Shown here one piece after another: positions 27,353 to 36,001 of a stretch of DNA of 64,000 bases. Every line of letters starts with the position of its first letter. The stretch's first letter is position 1. Source of the stretch: Brevundimonas bullata (lineage in GTDB: Bacteria > Pseudomonadota > Alphaproteobacteria > Caulobacterales > Caulobacteraceae); contig NZ_JACHLM010000001.1 in assembly GCF_014207965.1 (NCBI RefSeq), forward strand, positions 558,001 through 622,000, written 5' to 3'. The notes under the pieces are model-generated. The model worked only from the letters and a program-made list of their open reading frames with translations. It searched no databases and had not been told where the DNA came from. Both the position numbers and the translations under genes were made by a program.

Positions 27353-27907
27353 CTACAAACTTTCGATGGTCAGATTGCCGTTGGTGTAAACGCAGATGTC
27401 GGCGGCGATCTGCATGGCCTTGCGGGCGATCTGCTCGGCGTCCATCTCGGTATGCACGTCGATCAGGGCGCGGGCGGCGGCCAGCGCATAGTTGCCGCCG
27501 GAGCCGACGGCGGCCACGCCGTATTCCGGCTCCAGCACGTCTCCGACGCCCGTCACGGTCAGGATGGTGTCCTTGTCGGCGACCAGCAGCATGGCCTCCA
27601 GCCGGCGCAGATAGCGGTCGGTGCGCCAGTCCTTGGCCAGTTCGACGCAGGCGCGCGCCAGTTGATCCGGATACTGCTCCAGCTTGGCCTCAAGCCGCTC
27701 GATCAGGGTCAGGGCGTCAGCCGTGGCCCCGGCGAACCCGGCCAGGACCTTGCCGCCCGCCAGGGTGCGCACCTTGCGCGCCGCCCCCTTGACGATGGTC
27801 GGCCCCATCGAGACCTGGCCGTCGCCGGCGATGACGGTGCGGCCGTTCTTGCGCACCGCCAGGATGGTGGTGCCGTGCCAGTCGGGGAAGCTTGAGGTCT
27901 GGGTCAT
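27353..27907 (-). CDS. hslV: ATP-dependent protease subunit HslV
   Basis: A 184-residue proteasome-like threonine protease. The propeptide [12 protein letters not shown] precedes the mature N-terminal Thr in [23 protein letters not shown], which is the nucleophile. [17 protein letters not shown] and [18 protein letters not shown] are conserved. No Shine-Dalgarno sequence precedes the ATG; instead a sigma-32 type promoter ends about 8 bp before it, so the message is probably leaderless or nearly so. It is first gene of hslVU. Confidence 0.96.
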   Translation of the reverse strand: MTQTSSFPDWHGTTILAVRKNGRTVIAGDGQVSMGPTIVKGAARKVRTLAGGKVLAGFAGATADALTLIERLEAKLEQYPDQLARACVELAKDWRTDRYLRRLEAMLLVADKDTILTVTGVGDVLEPEYGVAAVGSGGNYALAAARALIDVHTEMDAEQIARKAMQIAADICVYTNGNLTIESL

Positions 27908-27914
27908 GGCGATC

Positions 27915-27943
27915 AGATGGCGAGGATTGCGCCCTCTCGCAAG
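27915..27943 (-). promoter_or_regulatory. sigma-32 type heat-shock promoter directly abutting hslV
   Basis: On the minus strand CTTGCGA (27943-27937), 15 bp, then GCCATCT (27921-27915), close to the RpoH consensus CTTGAAA/CCCATNT. The expected start point is about 27908, at or next to the hslV ATG (27907). This fits the absence of a ribosome-binding site. Confidence 0.5.
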
Positions 27944-28047
27944 ACGCCGCCACGCCGCAGGGGCGGCGCATTGCTTGCCTATCCCCCGCCCCCGTGACAG
28001 GGAGTCTTCCGATATCAGTTGCGTCGCGTTCAGTTCGAGTTCCCGCC

Positions 28048-28458
28048 TTGCCTCTCCACCGCGCCCTCTACGTCAGCGACGCCGTCGGCGACGCCGCGAC
28101 CAGCCTGCTGATTTTGGCCGAAATCCTCGGCGAGTCGGAGCGCAACAATCGTCGAGACGGGCTGACCGGGGTGCTGATGCGTCATGACGGGCGGTTCCTT
28201 CAGGCCATCGAGGGTCACCGCGCCGACGTGGACCGGCTGCTGGATCGACTCCGGGCCGATCCCCGCCACGAGAACCTCCGCCTGTTGTCGGATCAGGACG
28301 TGCCGGCCCGCCTCTTTCCGGCGTGGCCAATGACCCTGGCGCAGATGACGCCTGAGGCCGCCCGCATTTTGAACGGGGCCGCCCTCGACGAATTGAGCCC
28401 TCATCGCGCCGAAGCCCTGCTGACCACGGCGGCCCAGGCCCTGCCCATTCCCGCCTGA
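28048..28458 (+). CDS. stand-alone BLUF-domain blue-light photoreceptor
   Basis: A 136-residue flavin-binding light sensor. Numbering from a TTG start, the key BLUF residues are Tyr8 (HRALYVSDA), Asn34 ([11 protein letters not shown]), Gln52 (GRFLQAIEG), Trp93 and Met95 (FPAWPM). They correspond to AppA Tyr21, Asn45, Gln63, Trp104 and Met106. All residues of the photocycle are therefore present. [15 protein letters not shown] matches the capping part of the domain. About 40 residues follow with no output domain, so it should act by protein contact. The start is uncertain; longer in-frame starts upstream give non-BLUF sequence. The MoeB-like gene starts 30 bp later. Confidence 0.85.
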   Translation: MPLHRALYVSDAVGDAATSLLILAEILGESERNNRRDGLTGVLMRHDGRFLQAIEGHRADVDRLLDRLRADPRHENLRLLSDQDVPARLFPAWPMTLAQMTPEAARILNGAALDELSPHRAEALLTTAAQALPIPA

Positions 28459-28488
28459 CGGCTTGGCTCGACTGCGCTAGACAGAGGC

Positions 28489-29262
28489 GTGACCCAGTCT
28501 TCCGCTCCCGCCCCCACCCGCTTCTCTGATGAAGAGGTCGATCGCTACGCGCGCCAACTGGTGCTGTCCGAGCTCGGCGGCCCCGGCCAGCAGGCGCTGA
28601 AGCGCGCGCGGGTGCTGATCGTCGGCCTGGGCGGGGTCGGGGCGCCCGCCGCACTCTACCTGGCCGCCGCCGGGGTCGGAACCCTGGGCCTGATCGACCA
28701 TGACGCGGTCGCCCTGTCGAACCTTCAACGCCAGATCATCTTCACCACCGCCGACGCCGAGCGGCCCAAGGTCGAAGCGGGCGCCGCGCATCTCGCCGCG
28801 CTCAACCCCCATGTCGCCGTCGAGCCCTTTGTCGAGCGTCTGACGCCCGACAACGCCCGCAGCATCATCGAACGGTTCGATGTGGTGCTGGACGGCACCG
28901 ACGACTTCGAGACCCGCTTCGCCGTCAACGCCGCCTGCGTCGCGAACGGCGTGCCGCTGGTGTCCGGCGCCCTGGGCCGCTGGAACGGCCAGGTCGGGGT
29001 CTTCACCGGCCAGCCCTGCTATCAATGCCTGGTGCCCGAGACCCCGCCCGACGCCGAGACCTGCGCCCGCGTCGGCGTCGTCGGGGCTCTGGCCGGCGTC
29101 ATCGGCGCCATGGCGGCGCTGGAGGCGATCAAACTGATCACCGGGGCCGGCGAGCCCCTGACCGGCCGTCTGACGCTCTATGACGGCCTGGCCGGAACCA
29201 GCCGGGTGGTCAGGGTCGCCGCCGACCCAGCCTGCCCGGTTTGCGGATCAGCTCAAGCCTAG
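28489..29262 (+). CDS. moeB: MoeB/ThiF family adenylyltransferase (E1-like)
   Basis: A 257-residue E1-like enzyme that adenylates the C-terminal Gly of a ubiquitin-fold sulfur carrier (MoaD or ThiS). It has VDRYARQLVLSELGGPGQQAL, the nucleotide loop VLIVGLGGVG (42-51), DHDAVALSNLQRQIIF with the catalytic Arg/Gln, VLDGTDDFETRF, and two CxxC zinc pairs (CYQC and CPVC). No rhodanese domain is fused. It starts at a GTG. Which carrier it serves cannot be decided. Its TAG stop interlocks with that of the convergent dehydrogenase gene (CTAG, 29259-29262). Confidence 0.88.
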   Translation: MTQSSAPAPTRFSDEEVDRYARQLVLSELGGPGQQALKRARVLIVGLGGVGAPAALYLAAAGVGTLGLIDHDAVALSNLQRQIIFTTADAERPKVEAGAAHLAALNPHVAVEPFVERLTPDNARSIIERFDVVLDGTDDFETRFAVNAACVANGVPLVSGALGRWNGQVGVFTGQPCYQCLVPETPPDAETCARVGVVGALAGVIGAMAALEAIKLITGAGEPLTGRLTLYDGLAGTSRVVRVAADPACPVCGSAQA

Positions 29263-30245
29263 AGCATGGCCGGGATGACCCGGTCGGGCGGACGGTGACC
29301 GTTCTGATAGGTCATGATGTTGGCGATGACGCGGTCGCCCATGTCCTGACGGGCCTCGATGGTGGCCGAACCAAGGTGGGGCAGCAGCACCACGTTTGAG
29401 CGCCCCATCAAGCCGGGATGCACCGCCGGCTCGTGCTCGAACACGTCCAGGCCGACGCCGAACAGGGCGCGGCGGTCCAGGGCCTCGACCAGGGCCGCCT
29501 CGTCGATCAGTTCGCCGCGCGCCGTATTCACGACAATGGCGTGGGGCTGCAGCCGGGCGATGCGCTCGGCCGACAGCAGGTGATGAGTGTCCCTGGTGGC
29601 CGGGCAGTTCAGCGAGATGACGTCCATCCGCGCCAGCATCTGATCCAGATCGTCCCACCAGGTCGCGCCAAGCTCCTCGGCGATCATGTCCGAGACGGGT
29701 TTGCGATTGTGATAGTGGACCTGCATGCCGAAGGCCTTGGCGCGGCGGGCCAGGGCCTGGCCGATGCGACCCATGCCGACGATGCCCAGACGCTTGCCCC
29801 ACAGCTTGCGCCCGCACATCCAGGTCGGGCTCCAGCCCTCGAACTGACCGGCGGCGACGACATTGGCGCCTTCGACGATGCGGCGGCTGACGCCCAGGAT
29901 CAGGCTCATGGCCAGGTCGGCGGTGTCCTCGGTCAAAACGCCGGGGGTGTTGGTGACGATGATCCCGCGCGCCACAGCGGCGTCTATGTCGATATGGTCC
30001 ACCCCGGCGCCGAAGTTGGCGATCATCTTCAGCTGATCGCCCGCGCCCGCAATCAGCTCGGCGTCCAGATGGTCGGTGATGGTCGGGATCAGGACCTCGG
30101 CGCGCTGCACGGCGGCGGCCAGATCGTCGCGCGACATCGGACGGTCGGTCAGGTTCAGCTCGGCGTCGAAAAGTTCGCGCAGCCGCGTTTCCACCGCGTC
30201 CGGCAGGCGTCTGGTTAATACGACCTTAAGCTTGCGAGCGGACAT
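29259..30245 (-). CDS. D-2-hydroxyacid dehydrogenase (glyoxylate/hydroxypyruvate reductase-like)
   Basis: A 328-residue NAD(P)-dependent reductase. The substrate loop NFGAGVDHIDIDAA is followed by GVLTEDTADLAMSLIL, the nucleotide-binding LGIVGMGRIGQALARRA, VNTARGELIDEAAL with the catalytic Arg, the Glu in DVFEHEPAVHP, and the catalytic His in LLPHLGSAT. The HNRKPVSD turn lacks the Asp of strictly NAD-dependent enzymes, suggesting NADPH. It resembles glyoxylate/hydroxypyruvate reductases; the exact substrate is open. It is divergent from the SH3 gene across 54 bp that holds a perfect hairpin. Confidence 0.88.
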   Translation of the reverse strand: MSARKLKVVLTRRLPDAVETRLRELFDAELNLTDRPMSRDDLAAAVQRAEVLIPTITDHLDAELIAGAGDQLKMIANFGAGVDHIDIDAAVARGIIVTNTPGVLTEDTADLAMSLILGVSRRIVEGANVVAAGQFEGWSPTWMCGRKLWGKRLGIVGMGRIGQALARRAKAFGMQVHYHNRKPVSDMIAEELGATWWDDLDQMLARMDVISLNCPATRDTHHLLSAERIARLQPHAIVVNTARGELIDEAALVEALDRRALFGVGLDVFEHEPAVHPGLMGRSNVVLLPHLGSATIEARQDMGDRVIANIMTYQNGHRPPDRVIPAML

Positions 30246-30263
30246 AGAGGGCCTGGGTTTTCG

Positions 30264-30281
30264 ACGTGCGGGAACGCACGT
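30264..30281. promoter_or_regulatory. perfect hairpin/operator-like palindrome in a divergent promoter region
   Basis: ACGTGCG, GGAA, CGCACGT lies midway in the 54-bp gap between the dehydrogenase and SH3-protein genes. It could bind a regulator of both or form a leader hairpin. Confidence 0.35.
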
Positions 30282-30299
30282 ACGGGACGGGTCGATCCG

Positions 30300-30869
30300 G
30301 TGTTTAGCAAAGCTGTGGTCAGGTTCAAAAGTTTCCGGCGTATCGCCGTCATCACCGCCGTTCTAGGGCTAGGCGTCTTCGCGGGCGCCGGCGCCCTCAT
30401 GCCTGATGGTCGGCCCACGCCGACCGGGCTGGACGTGCCGCGCTGGGTCACGCTGAAATCCTCTCAGGTCCGCGCCCGCCAGGGGCCGGGCCTCGACTAC
30501 CGGATCCTGTGGGAGTACCGCGCCGCGGGCCTGCCCGTGCAGGTGATCGCCGAGACCAGGGAGTGGCGCAAGATCTGCGACCCCGACGGCTCGGTCGCCT
30601 GGATCCACCGCACCGTGGCCTCGGGCCGCCGCAGCGTGTTCAACCGCTCGGCCGAGGAGATCATGATCCATTCGGGCCGGTCGGCGACCTCCTCGGTACG
30701 CGCCCGCCTGTCGCCCCGCGCCATCGTCTCGCTGGATGAATGCGAAGAGGGTTGGTGCCGGGTCCGCGCCCGCAAGATCCGCGGCTGGGTGCCCGAGCGC
30801 GCCGTGTTCGGAACCCAGGAACGCGCCCTGTGCAACGCCGCCCGCCCTGCCGGCGCGGGTCGCAGCTAG
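30300..30869 (+). CDS. SH3-domain-containing exported protein
   Basis: A 189-residue protein with an N-terminal hydrophobic segment (RIAVITAVLGLGVFAGAGAL) acting as signal or anchor. Two bacterial SH3-like repeats follow: WVTLKSSQVRARQGPGLDYR with WRKICDPDGSVAWIHRT, and VRARLSPRAIVSLDECEEGW with RGWVPERAVFG. The family (COG3807-like) is common in alphaproteobacteria and likely binds cell-wall material. It starts at a GTG after GGGACGGG. It stands upstream of fabA with 112 bp between, and is probably a separate unit. Confidence 0.85.
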   Translation: MFSKAVVRFKSFRRIAVITAVLGLGVFAGAGALMPDGRPTPTGLDVPRWVTLKSSQVRARQGPGLDYRILWEYRAAGLPVQVIAETREWRKICDPDGSVAWIHRTVASGRRSVFNRSAEEIMIHSGRSATSSVRARLSPRAIVSLDECEEGWCRVRARKIRGWVPERAVFGTQERALCNAARPAGAGRS

Positions 30870-30981
30870 AGCGATTATCAGGCTTGGAAGCTGATCCACC
30901 GGTCAGGCTCCAGCCTTCACAACAGTTGAGCGGGCGCGCAGGGTCGTGTAACCCGCCCGCAACACTTCCGGAGCGTCATCC

Positions 30982-31515
30982 TTGAGCCAGTCCCAATATC
31001 CGTCGTCGTTCGATCATGAAGGCCTGCTGGCCTCGGGCCGTGGCGAACTGTTCGGTCCGGGCAACGCCCAGCTGCCGGCCCCGCCGATGCTGATGTTCGA
31101 CCGCATCAAGACCATCACCGCCGACGGCGGCGACTACGGCAAGGGCTATGTCGAGGCGGAACTCGACATCAATCCGGACCTCTGGTTCTTCCAGTGCCAC
31201 TTCATCGGCGACCCGGTCATGCCGGGCTGCCTGGGCCTGGACGCCATGTGGCAGCTGGTCGGCTTCTACCTCGGCTGGATCGGCGGCGCCGGCAAGGGCC
31301 GCGCCCTGGGCGTCGGCGAGGTCAAGTTCACCGGCCAGGTCACCCCGGACATCAAGAAGGTGGTCTATAAGGTCCACCTGAAGCGCGTCATCAACCGCAA
31401 GCTGGTCATGGGCATCGCCGACGGCGTGCTCGAGGCCGACGGCGAGGTCATCTACACCTGCGCCGACATGCGTGTCGGCCTGTTCGGCGGCGTGGTAGCG
31501 TCGACCGAAGCCTGA
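30982..31515 (+). CDS. fabA: bifunctional 3-hydroxydecanoyl-ACP dehydratase/isomerase
   Basis: A 177-residue enzyme that dehydrates 3-hydroxydecanoyl-ACP and isomerises trans-2 to cis-3-decenoyl-ACP, starting anaerobic-type unsaturated fatty acid synthesis. The hot-dog domain carries catalytic His73 ([15 protein letters not shown]) and Asp87 ([10 protein letters not shown]). The TTG start follows CCGGAG by 8 nt and gives the family's normal length. fabB follows at 61 bp; the pair is a classic operon. Confidence 0.96.
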   Translation: MSQSQYPSSFDHEGLLASGRGELFGPGNAQLPAPPMLMFDRIKTITADGGDYGKGYVEAELDINPDLWFFQCHFIGDPVMPGCLGLDAMWQLVGFYLGWIGGAGKGRALGVGEVKFTGQVTPDIKKVVYKVHLKRVINRKLVMGIADGVLEADGEVIYTCADMRVGLFGGVVASTEA

Positions 31516-31576
31516 CCCCATTTAATGCAGACCGCGGTCAACGCGGCGCCTGAAGACTGAACGTTAGGAAACCACC

Positions 31577-32806
31577 ATGCGGCGTGTTGTCGTCACCGGA
31601 TTGGGCATCGTCTCCTCCATCGGCACTGGCCAGGACGAGGTCACAGCCTCACTGCGCGAAGCCAAGTCGGGCGTCCAGCACGCCGCCGACCACGCCAAGT
31701 ACGGCTTCCGCTCACAGGTCTGGGCGCCGCCGTCGCTCGGCGTGACCGCCGAGGACTGGACGCCGCTGGTGGACCGCCGCGCCGCGCGCTTCCTCGCCAA
31801 CGGCACGGCCTGGGCGCACATCGCCTTTGAAGAAGCGCTGAAGGACAGCGGCCTGAGCGCCGAAGAGATCAAGGACGAGCGCATCGGCCTGATCGTCGGC
31901 GAGGGCGGCCCCTCGACCCAGGTCATCCTGCAGGCGGCCCAGACCACCATCGAGAAAGGCTCGCCCAAGCGCGTCGGCCCCTTCGCCGTGCCCAAGGCCA
32001 TGGCCAGCGGCCCGTCAGCGGTTCTGGCCACCTGGTTCCAGCTGAAGGGCATCAACTATTCGATCAGCTCGGCCTGCGCGACCTCGGCCCACTGCATCGG
32101 CGCGGCCGCCGAGCAGATCGCCTGGGGCAAGCAGGACGTGGTTTTCGCCGGCGGGTGCGAGGACATCGACTGGTCCATGTCGAACATGTTCGACGCCATG
32201 GGCGCCATGTCCTCCAACTTCAACGAGACACCTGGGGTCGCCAGCCGCGCCTATGACAAGGACCGCGACGGCTTCGTCATCGCCGGCGGCGCCGGCATCG
32301 TGGTGCTGGAAGAGTACGAACGCGCCGTGGCGCGCGGCGCGACCATCTACGCTGAAGTCACCGGCTACGCCGCCAACTCGGACGGCTACGACATGGTGGC
32401 CCCCTCGGGCGAGGGCGCCGAGCGCTGCATGAAGCTGGCGCTGAAGATGGCCGGCGACCCGCGCATCGACTACCTGAACCCGCACGGCACCTCGACCCCG
32501 GTCGGCGACTCCAAGGAGATGGGCGCGGTGCGCAACGTCTTCGGCGAAGACCTGCCCATGATCTCCTCCACCAAGTCGCTGACGGGCCACTCGCTCGGCG
32601 CGGCGGGCGCCCAGGAAGCGATCTACTGCCTGCTGATGATGAAGCACGGCTTCGCCGCCGAAAGCGCCCACATCGAAAACCTGGACCCCGACTTCGAGGG
32701 CATGCCGATCCTGCGTCAGCGTCACGACGGCGAACTGAAGCATGTCATGTCCAACAGCTTCGGCTTCGGCGGCACCAACGGCACCCTGATCCTGTCGAAG
32801 GTCTGA
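31577..32806 (+). CDS. fabB: 3-oxoacyl-ACP synthase I
   Basis: A 409-residue condensing enzyme that elongates cis-3-decenoyl-ACP. The Cys-His-His triad is visible: Cys167 in [12 protein letters not shown], then [11 protein letters not shown] and [12 protein letters not shown]. The closing [15 protein letters not shown] is diagnostic of KAS enzymes. AGGAAACCACC lies before the ATG. Partnership with fabA sets the level of unsaturated lipids in the membrane. No fabI follows; about 360 bp without a protein gene comes next. Confidence 0.96.
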   Translation: MRRVVVTGLGIVSSIGTGQDEVTASLREAKSGVQHAADHAKYGFRSQVWAPPSLGVTAEDWTPLVDRRAARFLANGTAWAHIAFEEALKDSGLSAEEIKDERIGLIVGEGGPSTQVILQAAQTTIEKGSPKRVGPFAVPKAMASGPSAVLATWFQLKGINYSISSACATSAHCIGAAAEQIAWGKQDVVFAGGCEDIDWSMSNMFDAMGAMSSNFNETPGVASRAYDKDRDGFVIAGGAGIVVLEEYERAVARGATIYAEVTGYAANSDGYDMVAPSGEGAERCMKLALKMAGDPRIDYLNPHGTSTPVGDSKEMGAVRNVFGEDLPMISSTKSLTGHSLGAAGAQEAIYCLLMMKHGFAAESAHIENLDPDFEGMPILRQRHDGELKHVMSNSFGFGGTNGTLILSKV

Positions 32807-33164
32807 TTTCGACCCGGCGAGCAAAAAATCTCGCAGAACACGAAAAGGCCCCCATTCGGTCGTGAGCCCGCCCGGAACGGGGGTCAAATCTACATCATCG
32901 GCCTGTCGGAGTTCGGAAGAGTCCCGGATCCTGAACAGCCCCCCCAGCCCCCCAGGATTTTTCCGCTAGTGGGCTTCGACGGGCCGATGCTTCCTCCAAG
33001 CAGAGACGCCCGTGATCGCCCTCCTCCCCCTCCTGGCGACGCGGGCGTTTTGCTGTCTGGACCTAGCCGCGAGCATCAGCGCAGGCAAAACCTGATCCGC
33101 CTGATCGCCGGGTCGAAGCCTCAGCGATCAGATAGGACGAGCGGGCGGCCCCGGCCGCCTGGCC
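32807..33164. other. 358-bp gap with several hairpins and a candidate small RNA
   Basis: After fabB there are two weak hairpins: GCGAG/CTCGC just past 32817, and CCCCCATTC/GAACGGGGG at about 32851-32884. The first is followed by no T tract, the second only by TCAAATCT. The second half holds the candidate RNA described at 32971-33051. No ORF in the gap has a plausible ribosome-binding site or recognisable protein. Confidence 0.5.
32971..33051 (+). ncRNA. candidate trans-acting small RNA with anti-Shine-Dalgarno loops
   Basis: Two stacked hairpins expose CCTCC in their loops. The first is GCTT-CCTCC-AAGC at 32989-33001. The second, larger stem pairs ACGCCCG with CGGGCGT and TCGCC with GGCGA, around a loop CTCCTCCCCCTCCT (33021-33034), followed by TTTT. 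The last stem also works as a Rho-independent terminator. Loops with CUCCUCCC are the hallmark of the Cuckoo/CcsR class of alphaproteobacterial small RNAs. A GCTAGT -10-like element ends at 32970, but no convincing -35 was found. The 5' end is a guess, and a plain terminator of a longer fabB message is the alternative. Confidence 0.4.
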
Positions 33165-33635
33165 TCAAGGCTGCGGCGTCGTGCTGGTCACGACGGCAGG
33201 GCCATTCGACGCGGGCTGAACCACGGTTTGACGCTCAATAACAACAGGCTCCGACGCCTGGGCTTGGGCGGTGCGCGCCTCGGCTTCGGCGCGAATCGCT
33301 TCGGCGCGAGCCGTTGCGGTCTGAGCCTGGGCGATGGCGACGCTGTCCCGGGCGCCGTTGAGCTGGTTCTGGACAAGAGCCGCCTCTGCGGTCTGGCGAG
33401 CGCTTTCGGCGGCGGCCTCCGCCTGGGCGACGCGCAGGTCGGCGTCGGTCGCCTGTTCAGCCGGTCGCGTGAGGAACCACAACAGCGTCACAACGGCCAG
33501 GGCGGCCAGGATACCGACGCCCCACCAGGCCGCGTTGCTGCTTTCGCGTTGAATGATCACCGTCTCCTGGACGCGTCGCTCGACGCCCGGCAAGGGCGTA
33601 ATCACATTAGGGTCGTCTCGCTTGAAATCGTCCAC
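33165..33635 (-). CDS. hypothetical single-pass membrane protein with Ala-rich coiled coil
   Basis: A 156-residue protein of no family I recognise. The N-terminus is cytosolic-looking (MDDFKRDDPNVITPLPGVER), followed by one transmembrane helix at about 35-56 (AAWWGVGILAALAVVTLLWF). An Ala/Glu/Gln-rich region then follows at about 65-130, with heptad-like spacing that suggests a periplasmic coiled coil. It ends in a Pro/Thr tail. It lies 109 bp downstream of the HtrA-type protease gene on the same strand, so they could share a transcript, though the spacing argues against tight coupling. Function unknown. Confidence 0.75.
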   Translation of the reverse strand: MDDFKRDDPNVITPLPGVERRVQETVIIQRESSNAAWWGVGILAALAVVTLLWFLTRPAEQATDADLRVAQAEAAAESARQTAEAALVQNQLNGARDSVAIAQAQTATARAEAIRAEAEARTAQAQASEPVVIERQTVVQPASNGPAVVTSTTPQP

Positions 33636-33744
33636 GGTCGCATCTCCTCGGTTCGGGGCTCAAACCGCCCTGTGAGGACAATGGTTCCGCTTGCTTCCGG
33701 GGGCGCGGCGGCGCGCGAAGCCGCCCGCCGAGCGGGGCCGAATA

Positions 33745-35070
33745 TCAGCCGGGCAGGTGGATCGTGATCCGCTCGCCGTCGCGCATCACCGTCAGCTCAG
33801 CCGCACCGGCGGCGGCTTGCAAGGCCGTCGCCAGGGCGGTCATGTCGCTGACGCTTGCCCCGCCCGCCGACACCACGACGTCGCCCGCCTGAACGCCCGC
33901 CGCCGCTGCGGCTGAGCCGGCCTCGACCACGGTGATCTGAGCCCCCTCGCCCGCGTTGCGGAAGGTCAGGCCGCGCGCCATCGTCGCGCTGCGCCCGACA
34001 CGTACGGCGGGAAGGTCGGATGATTGAACCGTCAGGCTGGTCGTCGCCTCGCGCCCGTCACGCAGATAGACGACCGGCAGGGTCGCGCCCGGCCGGGCGA
34101 TGCCCACCGTGGCCTGAACCGAGCCGGCGTTGGCCACGGGGCGATTCTGGATGCGGGTGATGACGTCGCCGGGGCGCAGTCCCGCCGCCTCGGCCGACGA
34201 TCCCGGCGCCGCGTCATAGACCACCGCCCCGCGCACCAGGTTCAGACCCAGCTCGCGCGCCCGCTCCGCCGTCAGCGAGCCCAGGGCCACGCCGATCTGG
34301 CCGCGCTTGACCTCGCCGGTGGCGCGCAGTTGGTCGACCACGAACATCATGATGCGGGTCGGCACGGCAAACGCGATGCCGTCGTTGCCGCCGCCCATGC
34401 CGCCCGACAGGATAGAGGTATTGATGCCGATCAGCCGCCCCCGGCTGTCCAGCAGCGGCCCGCCCGAGTTGCCCGAGTTCACGGCCGCATCGGTCTGGAT
34501 ATAGTCCTCGATGGCGTCGCCCATGCCCGAGCGGTTCAGGCCCGAGATCACCCCCATAGTCAGGGTCTGATCGAGGCCCAGCGGATAGCCCACGGCGAAG
34601 GCCAGATCGCCGGTGCGCAGGGTGTCGGAATCCACGGTCTGGACCTGCGACAGTCCCGCGCCTTCAATCTTCAGCACGGCGATGTCGGTGGCCTTGTCCG
34701 CCCCGATCAGGACGGCGTCGAACAGGCGCCCGTCGCTCAGGTCGACAGTAAACTTCTGGCCGTTCTCGATGACGTGGTTGTTGGTGACGATGATGCCGTT
34801 GGCGGCGTCGATGATGACGCCTGATCCGCCCTGCGAAGGCTTGGGATCGCCGTCCGAACGCGGGCCGCGCGACTGGCCCAGGGTCGTGACCTGCACGACG
34901 GCGGGCAGGGAGGCGTCCAGACCGGCGGCGAAGGTGAAGACCCCGCGCCGCGCGTCATAGGGCAGGCCCGCCACGCTCGGCGTCTGGGCCGAGGCCGCCG
35001 CGACAGGCGCGGCGCTGAAGATCAGGGCAAGGGCGGCGCCGGTCGAGGCCAGCAGGGTGTGTCGCGTCAT
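33745..35070 (-). CDS. HtrA/Deg-type periplasmic serine protease with PDZ domains
   Basis: A 441-residue protein with a Sec signal peptide (about 1-26). A trypsin-like domain follows with His99 (TNNHVIENG), Asp129 (KATDIAVLK) and Ser202 (NSGNSGGPLLD). A first PDZ domain lies around 265-345 (RGAVVYDAAPGSSAEAAGLRPGD) and a second, shorter one runs to the end (GSAAAAAGVQAGDVVVSAGG). It should degrade or refold damaged envelope proteins. The start is the ATG that opens the signal peptide; the frame extends a further 69 codons upstream without family similarity. Confidence 0.93.
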   Translation of the reverse strand: MTRHTLLASTGAALALIFSAAPVAAASAQTPSVAGLPYDARRGVFTFAAGLDASLPAVVQVTTLGQSRGPRSDGDPKPSQGGSGVIIDAANGIIVTNNHVIENGQKFTVDLSDGRLFDAVLIGADKATDIAVLKIEGAGLSQVQTVDSDTLRTGDLAFAVGYPLGLDQTLTMGVISGLNRSGMGDAIEDYIQTDAAVNSGNSGGPLLDSRGRLIGINTSILSGGMGGGNDGIAFAVPTRIMMFVVDQLRATGEVKRGQIGVALGSLTAERARELGLNLVRGAVVYDAAPGSSAEAAGLRPGDVITRIQNRPVANAGSVQATVGIARPGATLPVVYLRDGREATTSLTVQSSDLPAVRVGRSATMARGLTFRNAGEGAQITVVEAGSAAAAAGVQAGDVVVSAGGASVSDMTALATALQAAAGAAELTVMRDGERITIHLPG

Positions 35071-35194
35071 GGTCGGTCCCTTCACAGGCCCGCAGACTAG
35101 CGTGGGAAGCCGGCCGTGACGATGGGCGTTGAACCGAACCGGAGCCGCAGACGTAATGGACCGGACCGCCGACTTACGGCGACGGAGGCATTGC

Positions 35195-36001
35195 ATGACC
35201 ACAACGACCCGAACCGTCGCGCTTGTTCTTGGCCTGGGGCTGGGCGCGGCCGCTTGCGCCACCGCGCCGGAGCCCACCTCTGGCTATCTCTCGAGTTACG
35301 AAGGGCTGGAGACCCGATCGGACACGGTGCGCGCCTCCGTGCGCCAACGCCGCGACGAAGCCTTGGCTCAGAGCGTGGAGCGAGTTCATATCGAACGCGC
35401 GGAACTGACCGCGGACGCCGCCCCCGCCCTGAGCGCCGAGGACTGGGCCCTGGTGCTGGGCGAGATGGATCGTCAGGTCTGCTACGAACTGAGCGAGCGC
35501 TTCACTATCCTCGACGCACCGACGCCGGGCGCCGCAAGGGTGCGTCTGGCGGCGACGCGGATCAGCCCCACCGGTCAGGCGGGATCGGCGGCTTCGGCAG
35601 TCGCCAGCTACTTTATCCCCGGCCCCATCGGACTGCGGGCGCCCGGTACGACCGGCGGCCTGGCCGCCGAGGCCGAGATGCTGGACCCCGACGGTCGTCA
35701 GGTGGCGGCCATCGTCTGGGCGCGCAACGCCACCGTGGTCGGCACGGACAACCCCAGCCTGTCGCGCGTGGGCGACGCCCACCAGCTGGCCGAGGTCTTT
35801 GGCGACATGGTCGGCGACGCCTTCGCCCCGGCCGACCGCAAGCCGCGCGCCATAGCCGACCCGGACCCCTGCGCTCGCTTCGGTCCGCGCATCCGGCCCG
35901 AAGGCTTCGTCGTCCGCGCCATCACAGGCCTCTATCAGCCCGAGGTCAGCGGCGGGAAAAAGCAGGACGAGCCGGCGCCGCCGACCAACGACCAGCCCTA
36001 G
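35195..36001 (+). CDS. DUF3313-like lipoprotein
   Basis: A 268-residue lipoprotein (signal to Cys21, lipobox AAAC). The sequence [23 protein letters not shown] is followed by the strand-rich [34 protein letters not shown] and [15 protein letters not shown], as in the DUF3313 family of Gram-negative envelope lipoproteins of unknown function. ACGGAGG lies 9 nt before the ATG. It is divergent from the HtrA gene. Its TAG stop interlocks with that of gcdH (CTAG, 35998-36001). Confidence 0.82.
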   Translation: MTTTTRTVALVLGLGLGAAACATAPEPTSGYLSSYEGLETRSDTVRASVRQRRDEALAQSVERVHIERAELTADAAPALSAEDWALVLGEMDRQVCYELSERFTILDAPTPGAARVRLAATRISPTGQAGSAASAVASYFIPGPIGLRAPGTTGGLAAEAEMLDPDGRQVAAIVWARNATVVGTDNPSLSRVGDAHQLAEVFGDMVGDAFAPADRKPRAIADPDPCARFGPRIRPEGFVVRAITGLYQPEVSGGKKQDEPAPPTNDQP

